Positions 21,463 to 30,200 of a stretch of 64,000 nt of DNA are shown piece after piece (the first letter of the stretch is position 1; every line of letters starts with the position of its first letter). The notes under the pieces are model-generated. The model searched no databases and was not told the origin of the DNA. It saw only the letters and a program-made list of their open reading frames with translations. The position numbers and the translations under genes are program-made. The DNA is from Flavobacterium ginsengisoli (GTDB lineage Bacteria > Bacteroidota > Bacteroidia > Flavobacteriales > Flavobacteriaceae), in contig NZ_CP121110.1 in NCBI RefSeq assembly GCF_029625315.1, positions 124,001 through 188,000 on the forward strand, given 5' to 3'.

Positions 21463-23463
21463 ATGGCGCAATTAAAAAAAACTGCTTTATTGCTTATTAC
21501 ATTTTTAAGCATTGGACTTCAAGCTCAAACGTCTTATAAGCGATGGCCTGAAATTATTCGTAAGAGTGATCTTGCTTGGTTTGCATCTGCAGATGCAAAA
21601 AGAATAGCCGAAAACGTACTGCTTTACCAAAGAGACATTGGAGGATGGCCAAAAAACATTCAAATGCAGGAAGAACTTACAGAAAAACAGAAAAAAGATT
21701 TAATTACGCTTAAAAAAACCGCTGTAGAAACCACTACCGACAATGGAGCAACATGCCAAGAAATGCTTTTTATGTCTAGAATGTATGCGCAAGTCAAAGA
21801 CGAGCGTTATAAGGAATCTTTCTTAAAAGGATTAAATTACCTTCTAGAAGCGCAGTATGATAATGGTGGATGGCCGCAGTTTTATCCGTTAAAAAAAGGC
21901 TATTATACACATATTACCTACAACGACGACTCAATGGTAAACATTATGAATGTGATAAGAGCAGTCGCAGATCAGACAGATTATTACAGTATAAAACCTT
22001 CAGCAGAAATTGTCGAAAAATGCAAAAAAGCTTTTGATAAAGGTATCGACTGTATTTTAAAAACACAATATAAGCAAAACGGAGTTTTAACAGCTTAGTG
22101 CGCACAGCATGACGAAGTTACATTGGCTCCTGCAAACGCAAGAGCTTTTGAACTAGCATCTTTAAGTGGTTACGAATCGGCTAAAATTACACTCCTTTTA
22201 ATGTCAATAAATAAGCCTTCGAGAGAAATTGTTACTGCAGTTAAAAGTGCTCAAGCATGGTTTGAAAAAACGAAAATCACCAATTTAGAAGAAAAAAGAG
22301 TTCTTAATGATGCTGGAAAAATTATAGACAAGAAGATGATTCCTTCCGTAAATGCTAAACCAATTTGGGCAAGATTTATGGACTTAGAAACCAATGAACC
22401 ATTCTTTTGCGATCGTGACGGAATCAAAAAGAAAGCTATAGATCAGATTGGAGAAGAGCGAAGAAATGGCTATTCATGGTATTCTGATGCACCAGAAGAA
22501 GTTTTGAAAAAATATCCAGAATGGGCGGTTAAAAACGGCACAAAAGTAGGAGCGGTAGAAAAGAAAAACGTAAACTATATCACAGTAGCTCAAGACGGTT
22601 CTGGAGATTATACCAAAATACAAGATGCTGTTTATGCTACTCCCGCATTTCCGTATGAGAAAGTGACAATTTTTGTAAAAAACGGAATTTATAACGAAAA
22701 AGTCCGAATTCCAGAATGGAACAATAATGTTATTTTGCAAGGAGAAAGTAAAGAAAACACGATTATTACATATGATGATAATTTTTCTAAAATTGGTTTA
22801 GGAAGAAACAGCACTTTTTATACTTACACTCTTTTGGTAGAAGGAGACGACTTTTCAGCATCAAATCTTACCATCAAAAACACCTCAGGCGAGCACGGAC
22901 AGGCAATTGCATTATCTGTAGTAGCAAACCGCGCCAAAATTACCAACTGCAACCTTTTAGGAAATCAGGATACTTTGTACCTATCTGGAAAAGATACTAA
23001 ACAATATTTTAAAAATTGCTATATCGAAGGAACTACCGATTTTATATTTGGAAGAGCAACAGCTTTGTTCGAAAATTGTACGATTCACAGTATAAAAAGC
23101 TCCTATATAACAGCCGCTTCAACTCCAGAAGGAACTCCTTTCGGATTCGTTTTTAAAAATTGTAAACTCACGGCAAATCCAGAAGCAAAGGATGTTTATC
23201 TAGGAAGACCGTGGCGCATTTATGCCAAAACAGTTTTTATTGACTGCGAGATGGGGAAACAAATTAAACCAGAAGGATGGGAAAATTGGTCGAAACCAGA
23301 AGCAGAAAGAAACGCCTTTTATGCAGAATACAATTGCAGCGGAGAAGGATTTCAACCTTCAAAAAGAGTAAAATGGTCGCATCAGCTTTCTAAAAAAGAG
23401 GCTGGACAATATACAATAGAGAACATTCTAAGAGATAAAATTGCAAATTGGTACTTAAAGTAA
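21463..23463 (+). CDS. Bifunctional PL10 pectate lyase - CE8 pectin methylesterase, with an in-frame TAG
   Basis: One frame encodes a signal peptide (to about GLQAQ), an N-terminal PL10 pectate lyase (IGGWPKNIQM, DNGATCQEMLFM, DNGGWPQFYPLKKGYY) and, from about residue 370, a CE8 pectinesterase (YITVAQDGSGDYTKIQDAV, LGNQDTLY, TTDFIFGRATALFENC, YLGRPWR). The fusion would demethylate and cleave homogalacturonan. Codon 212 (22096-22098) is TAG in LTA-stop-CAQHDEVTLAP, where PL10 proteins have Trp, so TGG became TAG by one G-to-A change. The frame is the same on both sides. Without the stop the protein is 666 residues. It could be a sequencing error or a true nonsense mutation. Confidence 0.88.
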
Positions 23464-23725
23464 GTCGCGGTTTTCAGTCACAGTCTCAGTCACAGTCTCA
23501 GTTTACACTGAATACTGCAACTAAAAGCTAAAAAAGAAGGCATACAAAAACAAATAAAAAAAATCTGCATAATCTGCTAAATCAGCGAGAGTAAAATTTT
23601 CACGCTCCCGATAGCTATCGGAATAAAAGATCAAAGCAGATTTAAAAGGTTTTTTGAGAATTAAATCTGCGCAGATCAGCTAAAATCAGCACAATCTGCG
23701 TGAAATAAAAAAACGCAACATAAAA
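23464..23725. repeat. Short-repeat cluster with second CCGATAGCTATCGG palindrome
   Basis: The gap holds two copies of CACAGTCTCAGT (about 23480-23503), several direct and inverted AATCTGC units, and the palindrome CCGATAGCTATCGG at 23608-23621. No ORF or clear terminator is visible. Confidence 0.6.
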
Positions 23726-25081
23726 ATGAATCTAAAATACCTTTTCTTAATACTCATCGCCAGTACTTGTTTTGCACAAAACAGCGATTTTCCGTCAGTA
23801 AAAGTCGATTCTATTGTAAACAGAATAAAGCTTCCAGAAATTCCTTCTTTTCAAATCAATGTATTAAAATTAGGAGCAAAAGGAGATTCTGTTTCAGACA
23901 ATAAAAAAGCTTTTGATAAAGCAATGGCTTTGTGTAAAAAGAATAACGGAGGAACAATTATAGTTCCTAAGGGAATTTATAAAATCAACGGACCAATTCA
24001 TTTTGTGAGTAATGTAAATCTTAAAGTAGAAAAAGGAGCTAAAATTAAGTTTAGCGACAATCCCAAAGACTATCTTCCAATGGTTTTAACAAGTTGGGAA
24101 GGAACAATGCTCTACAATTACAGTCCGCTTATTTATGCAAATAACTGTACAAACATTGCTATTTCGGGTGAAGGAACTATAGATGGAGAAGGCGGAAAGA
24201 TATGGAAAACCTTTAAAGGAAAAGAAAACGAAGGCAAGAATCGAAGCCGTGAAATGAATCATAATAATGTGCCGTTAAACGAAAGAAAATTTGGAGAAGG
24301 CTACTTTTTAAGACCACAGATGATTCAGTTTCTGAATTGTAAAAACATATTAGTAGAAAATATCAGAATAGAAAATTCTCCATTTTGGTGTCTTCACCTT
24401 TTAAAATCAGAAAGCATAACAGTTCGAGGTATTAGCTACAAATCACTAAACCATAACAATGACGGAATCGATCCAGAATACGCTAAAGACGTTTTAATTG
24501 AAAATGTAAACTTTGATAACGGAGATGACAACGTTGCCATAAAAGCGGGAAGAGATCATGAAGGAAGGTCTAATACCGAGACTCCAAGCCAAAACATTGT
24601 CATTAGAAACTGTAATTTTAAAGGACTGCATGGAGTAGTAATTGGAAGTGAAATGTCGGCGGGTGTTCAGAATGTTTATGTGGAGAATTGCAAAACAGCA
24701 GGATATCTAAAGCGGGGAATTTATCTAAAAACGAATGCAGATCGTGGAGGATATATTAAAAATATATTTGCTAATAACATCCAATTGGACCAAGTAGAAG
24801 ATTGCTTATACATTACAGCAAATTACCACGGAGAAGGCAAAGGGTATCAATCGGATATATCAAATGTATATTTCTCCAATATTACCTGTAACAAAGCATC
24901 AGAATCTGGAATTGTAATTCAGGGTTTCGCAGACAAAAAAATTAAAAATATATCATTAAAAAACATAGAAATCAAAGAAGCGAAAAACGCCCTGTCAAAC
25001 GAAAATGCAGAAAATGTCTTGATGACAGATGTGTTTATAGGTAAACGAGCAACAGTGCCAACAGCGGTTTCGAAACATTAG
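23726..25081 (+). CDS. GH28 polygalacturonase/rhamnogalacturonase, second copy
   Basis: This 451-residue GH28 enzyme has a clear signal peptide (LILIASTCFAQ). The parallel beta-helix carries the catalytic segments NNDGIDPEYA, DNGDDNVAIKAGRD, GLHGVVIGSEMSAG and IYLKTN. It is related to the GH28 at 9627 but divergent. Where the first copy has CIAIKAG this one has NVAIKAG, and the mid-domain insert differs, so it probably attacks another bond (exo versus endo, or rhamnogalacturonan versus galacturonan). The frame is intact. Confidence 0.92.
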   Translation: MNLKYLFLILIASTCFAQNSDFPSVKVDSIVNRIKLPEIPSFQINVLKLGAKGDSVSDNKKAFDKAMALCKKNNGGTIIVPKGIYKINGPIHFVSNVNLKVEKGAKIKFSDNPKDYLPMVLTSWEGTMLYNYSPLIYANNCTNIAISGEGTIDGEGGKIWKTFKGKENEGKNRSREMNHNNVPLNERKFGEGYFLRPQMIQFLNCKNILVENIRIENSPFWCLHLLKSESITVRGISYKSLNHNNDGIDPEYAKDVLIENVNFDNGDDNVAIKAGRDHEGRSNTETPSQNIVIRNCNFKGLHGVVIGSEMSAGVQNVYVENCKTAGYLKRGIYLKTNADRGGYIKNIFANNIQLDQVEDCLYITANYHGEGKGYQSDISNVYFSNITCNKASESGIVIQGFADKKIKNISLKNIEIKEAKNALSNENAENVLMTDVFIGKRATVPTAVSKH

Positions 25082-25755
25082 ATTTTTTAGGTTCAAAGTA
25101 ACAAAGGAACAAAGGGACAAAGGTTTTCTTTGCGGTTAATTTGTAACGCAAAGCACGCAAAGGTTTACTCAAAGTGCACAAAGTTTTTATAAAGGAGGCA
25201 AAGTTCGCAGAGATTTTCACGTAGAGACGCACCGCAGTGCGTCTACACAAAGAATATCCATAAAGCTTTGTGTCCTCTTTGACAGAGAATATAAGTAAAA
25301 TATAGAAAAAAACTTAGTGACCTTTGCGTAACCTTAGCGCACTTTGCGTTTAATTTTTACGCGCTTTGCATTTAATTTTTACCGCAAAGCACACAAAGAA
25401 AACGCAAAGTTCGCAAAGGTTTAATAAAGAAGGCAAAGAAAGCAAAGCATATCGCCAAAGCTTTGTGCCCTTTAAACAAAGAGTATAAAAAATATAGAAA
25501 AAAAACTTAGCGAACTTTGCGTAACCTTAGCGCACTTTGCGTTTAATTTTTATGCGCTTTGCATTTAATTTTTACCGCAAAGAACACAAAGAAAGCGCAA
25601 AGTTCGCAAAGTTTTTATTCTTTATGTGCTTAGCCAAAGAAGGCACAAAGCTTTGTCTCTTTGCCTTCTTTATTAAACCTTTGTGCACTTTGCGTATCCT
25701 TAGCGTACTTTGCGGTAGAAAAAAACTTCGCAGTAAAAAACAAAAATAAAAGAAA
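25082..25755. repeat. 670-bp array of CGCAAAG-type direct and inverted repeats
   Basis: Many copies of GCGCAAAGTTCGCAAAG, ACCGCAAAG(A/C)ACACAAAG, and the inverses CTTTGCG and ACTTTGCGTTTAATTTTT fill the gap. The unit 'TTAGCGCACTTTGCGTTTAATTTTTA' is present at about 25336 and 25526, and a GTAGAGACGCAC...GTGCGTCTAC hairpin lies at about 25219-25247. The small ORFs here are repeat artefacts. Smaller pieces of the same family lie at 47580-47700 and 58530-58627. The role is unknown. Confidence 0.75.
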
Positions 25756-26499
25756 ATGAAAAAATACATCATCCTAACACTTTTAATTACGACAGTTAGT
25801 TTCGCACAAAAAACTACTTTATACTGCATTGGCGACTCCACAATGGCCAATAAAAAAGACCCCGAAAAAAATCCAGAACACGGATGGGCACAGGTATTGC
25901 AACCATTCTTCAAAGAAAACATAACAGTAATCAACAAAGCATTAAACGGACGAAGTACCAGAAGTTTTATAAACGAAAAACGTTGGGATTCCGTTTATAA
26001 TAAACTTAAAAAAGGAGATTACGTTTTTATAGAGTTTGGGCACAATGATCAGAAAATAGAAGACTCTGCACGTTATACAAACCCACATACAGCATACCGA
26101 TACAATCTAATTAAATTTGTAAAAGAAAGTAGAGACAAAGGCGCTATTCCTATTTTACTGACTTCAATTTCTAGACGTAATTTTAACGAAAAAGGCGTTT
26201 TGGTGCCAACTCATGACGATTACCCTTTAGAAACTCGATTGGTGGCTCAAGAATACAATGTGCCTTTTATAGATTTAGAATATTACACCGAATTATTGGA
26301 ACAATCTTATGGTCCAGAAAAATCAAAACAGCTTCATCTTCATTTTAAAGCAGGAGAGAATGCCTTTTATGATAAAGACAAAGCTGATGATACGCACCTT
26401 TCATTGTTAGGAGCAAATAAAATTGCTGAAATAGTAATTAACCAAATTAAGCTTTCTAATGATCCTTTGTTAAAAAATCTTAAAAACGGAATTAAGTAA
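25756..26499 (+). CDS. CE12 rhamnogalacturonan acetylesterase (SGNH hydrolase)
   Basis: This 247-residue secreted SGNH esterase has a signal peptide (LLITTVSFAQ) followed by the block I nucleophile motif YCIGDSTMANK. Block III is FGHNDQK and the block V Asp-x-x-His is DDTHLSLLGANKIAE. These features match family CE12, which removes acetyl groups from rhamnogalacturonan I, fitting the GH105/GH28/rhamnose genes around it. The frame is intact and this is the last gene of the pectin locus. Confidence 0.9.
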   Translation: MKKYIILTLLITTVSFAQKTTLYCIGDSTMANKKDPEKNPEHGWAQVLQPFFKENITVINKALNGRSTRSFINEKRWDSVYNKLKKGDYVFIEFGHNDQKIEDSARYTNPHTAYRYNLIKFVKESRDKGAIPILLTSISRRNFNEKGVLVPTHDDYPLETRLVAQEYNVPFIDLEYYTELLEQSYGPEKSKQLHLHFKAGENAFYDKDKADDTHLSLLGANKIAEIVINQIKLSNDPLLKNLKNGIK

Positions 26500-26547
26500 A
26501 ACGTTTTTAAATTTTAATCACGGCAGATGGATTCCAACCTGTGTTGT

Positions 26548-26718
26548 CTAATTGTATTTTATAGGATAACCCACATTTTGAAACTGAAACAAAGGCATTA
26601 TATAATTTTTGTCGACGCCAATTGCAGTAGCTGTAGCAATTGCTTTTAGTTTAGAATCTTTTTTGACAGCATGCAATAAGGCATTTATTTGTTCGTAAAG
26701 AGCTTCTTCACTCCTCAT
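26548..26718 (-). pseudogene. Decayed gene remnant, possibly DUF1254 family
   Basis: On the minus strand a 56-codon stretch (MRSEEALYEQINALLHAV...IGVDKNYIMPLFQFQNVGYPIKYN) ends in a stop. Protein-like sequence also lies on both sides of it. Upstream, to about 26800, another frame reads KPEIFFD-stop-LDDIVKGASANEE; downstream after the stop there are several more codons. The piece order (FFD, EEALY, PLFQF, GYP) reminds me of DUF1254/DUF1214 proteins, but this is a weak recollection. Several stops and frame changes not linked to GCTGC sites suggest real decay. Confidence 0.4.
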
Positions 26719-26971
26719 TAGCGGAAGCTCCTTTTACAATATCGTCCAATTAGTCAAAAAAGATTTCAGGTTTTCCCCATTTTGTTTCTCCTTTTTACCG
26801 TTAGTAGTTGGTGAAATAGATTTGGTTTTGGTCTAATCTGTTGTTTTTGATTTTCCATCGTAATCGCTTAACGAGTACAAACCAATTTGATTAATCAAAG
26901 GCTTAGTTTTATTCTAAACTTTCATTTTTTTCAAATTTTAAAACATATTTATATTATATCATAGTAGGATA

Positions 26972-27000
26972 AAAAAGAGAGGAATAATTCCTCTCTTTTT
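26972..27000. terminator. Bidirectional hairpin terminator
   Basis: AAAAAGAGAGGAAT pairs with ATTCCTCTCTTTTT almost without a loop, giving T runs on both strands. The rest of 26500-27266 holds the gene remnant and an A/T-rich leader for the next gene; nothing else is supported. Confidence 0.75.
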
Positions 27001-27266
27001 AATTTGAACCTGGTTCCTGTCTTTTTATTGTTCTTTAAAATGCCAGTTAAAAAAAAGTACAATGATTTTTTAAAAATTATAAATATTTGATATAGAGTTA
27101 TTTTTCTTGTATTAAGTAGAGGTGTTGTAAGAATGTCTTAATCTAGCACATTAAAAACTTTTAGAGGTTATTGAAAAGTGATTTTCAAAATAATTTCGTG
27201 CATTTAAAATATTGTCGTTTTAATCTTTTTTTAAAGAGATAATTAAACGTGTAATTAACTTAATGT

Positions 27267-30200
27267 ATGAAAAATAAATTACTCCCTCTGTTTGTTATTT
27301 TTGGAGCTTATTCTGCTTATTCTCAAGTCGGTGTTGGGACATTGGAACCCAATAAATCTGCACAATTAGAAGTTTTTTCAAATGATAAAGGTATTTTAAT
27401 TCCAAGAGTTAAATTGAAAAGTTCGACTGATAGAGTTACGGTTACTAATGGAAATACGGGTTACGAAGATAGTTTGTTAGTTTTTGCGATCGACACTATC
27501 GACGATATAAAACCAGGTTATTACTATTGGTATAACGAAAAATGGAATAGAATAGTGGTCTCTGGAGAAATTCCTGCAACTACCGGGACAGTTATTTACA
27601 ATTCTACTACAAATCAATTTTCTTATATGGATAATGCGGGTAACTTAAAAGTTATCGATATGGAGGAAATTGTAAAGACTAACCAGACAGTAACAAGAAT
27701 AATTAATAACGGCTCAGGCAGCTACACATATAAGAATGAAGCTGGAGATGAAGTGACTATTAATGTTATCAATGACGTTGCGGACAACTTCCAGACGATT
27801 GTCAATAATAGGGACGTAAAGCGCATAATAGAAAATATTGTCAATAAGACAGAAGGCAATATAAGCTATAATGCCGAAACGACTGAGTTTACCTATACCG
27901 ATAAGAATGGGGACAGTCAGTTTGTGGACATCAAGGAGATTGTAAAAGCCAATGAGACTGTAACGGAAATCGCCAATAACGGTTCGGGCAGCTACACATA
28001 TAAGAATGAAGCTGGAGATGAAGTGACTATTGATGTTATCAATGACGTTGCGGACAACTTCCAGACGATTGTCAATAATGGGGACGTAAAGCGCATAATA
28101 GAAAATATTGTCAATAAGACAGAAGGCAATATAAGCTATAATGCCGAAACGACTGAGTTTACCTATACCGATAAGAATGGAGACACTCAGATTGTGGACA
28201 TGAAGGAGATTGTAAAAGCCAATGAGACTGTAACGGAAATCGCCAATAACGGTTCGGGCAGCTACACATATAAGAATGAAGCTGGAGATGAAGTGACTAT
28301 TGATGTTATCAATGACGTTGCGGACAACTTCCAGACGATTGTCAATAATGGGGACGTAAAGCGCATAATAGAAAATATTGTCAATAAGACAGAAGGCAAT
28401 ATAAGCTATAATGCCGAAACGACTGAGTTCACCTATACCGATAAGAATGGGGACACTCAGATTGTGGACATGAAGGAGATTGTAAAAGCCAATGAGACTG
28501 TAACGGAAATCGCCAATAACGGTTCGGGCAGCTACACATATAAGAATGAGAAGGATAAAGAATTTACAATCGATGTTGTCAATGACGTTGCGGATAACTT
28601 CCAGACTATTGTAGACAACCAGCAGGTAAAAAGGATAATTGAGAATATCGTAAAGAAAACTGAAGGGAATATTCTTTACGATGCTTGCAACAACAGAATT
28701 TAGCTATACGGATTCCAACGGAGACACTCAGATTGTCAACATGGGAGATATCGTAAGGGCCAATGAGACCGAAACAAAAATTGTAAACAACGGCTCAGGC
28801 AGCTATACTTATAAGAATGAGAAGGATAAAGAATTTACAATCGATGTTGTCAATGACGTTGCGGATAACTTCCAGACTATTGTAGACAACCAGCAGGTAA
28901 AAAGGATAATTGAGAATATCGTAAAGAAAACTGAAGGGAATATTCTTTACGATGCTTCGCAACAACAGAATTTAGCTATACGGATTCCAACGGAGACACT
29001 CAGATTGTCAACATGGGAGATATCGTAAGGGCCAATGAGACCGAAACAAAAATTGTAAACAACGGCTCAGGCAGCTATACTTATAAGAATGAGAAGGATA
29101 AAGAATTTACAATCGATGTTGTCAATGACGTTGCGGATAACTTCCAGACTATTGTAGACAACCAGCAGGTAAAAAGGATAATTGAGAATATCGTAAAGAA
29201 AACTGAAGGGAATATTCTTTACGATGCTTGCAACAACAGAATTTAGCTATACGGATTCCAACGGAGACACTCAGATTGTCAACATGGGAGATATCGTAAG
29301 GGCCAATGAGACCGAAACAAAAATTGTAAACAACGGTTCAGGGAGCTACACATATAAGAATGAGAAGGATAAAGAATTTACAATCGATGTTGTCAATGAC
29401 GTTGCGGATAACTTCCAGACTATTGTAGACAACCAGCAGGTAAAAAGGATAATTGAGAATATCGTAAAGAAAACTGAAGGGAATATTCTTTACGATCTTT
29501 GCAACAACAGAATTTAGCTATACGGATTCCAACGGAGACACTCAGATTGTCAACATGGGAGATATCGTAAGGGCCAATGAGACCGAAACAAAAATTGTAA
29601 ACAACGGTTCAGGGAGCTACACATATAAGAATGAGAAGGATAAAGAATTTACAATCGATGTTGTCAATGACGTTGCGGATAACTTCCAGACTATTGTAGA
29701 CAACCAGCAGGTAAAAAGGATAATTGAGAATATCGTAAAGAAAACTGAAGGGAATATTCTTTACGATGCTTGCAACAACAGAATTTAGCTATACGGATTC
29801 CAGCGGAGACACTCAGATTGTCAACATGGGAGATATCGTAAGGGCCAATGAGACCGAAACAAAAATTGTAAACAACGGTTCGGGGAGCTACACATATAAG
29901 AATGAGAAGGATAAAGAATTTACAATCGATGTTGTCAATGACGTTGCGGATAACTTCCAGACTATTGTAGACAACCAGCAGGTAAAAAGGATAATTGAGA
30001 ATATCGTAAAGAAAACTGAAGGGAATATTCTTTACGATGCTTGCAACAACAGAATTTAGCTATACGGATTCCAACGGAGACACTCAGATTGTCAACATGG
30101 GAGATATCGTAAGGGCCAATGAGACCGAAACAAAAATTGTAAACAACGGTTCGGGCGACTATACTTATAAGAATGAGAAGGATAAAGAATTTACAATCGA

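Noticed and set aside
22096..22098. Stop codon reassignment or pyrrolysine at TAG
   Set aside because: TAG is used as a normal stop by other genes here (e.g. rhaI, uxaA) and no supporting genes are visible.
25082..25755. Small genes or a CRISPR-like array in the CGCAAAG region
   Set aside because: Repeat units vary in length and orientation and the ORFs are only the repeats translated; no regular spacer structure.
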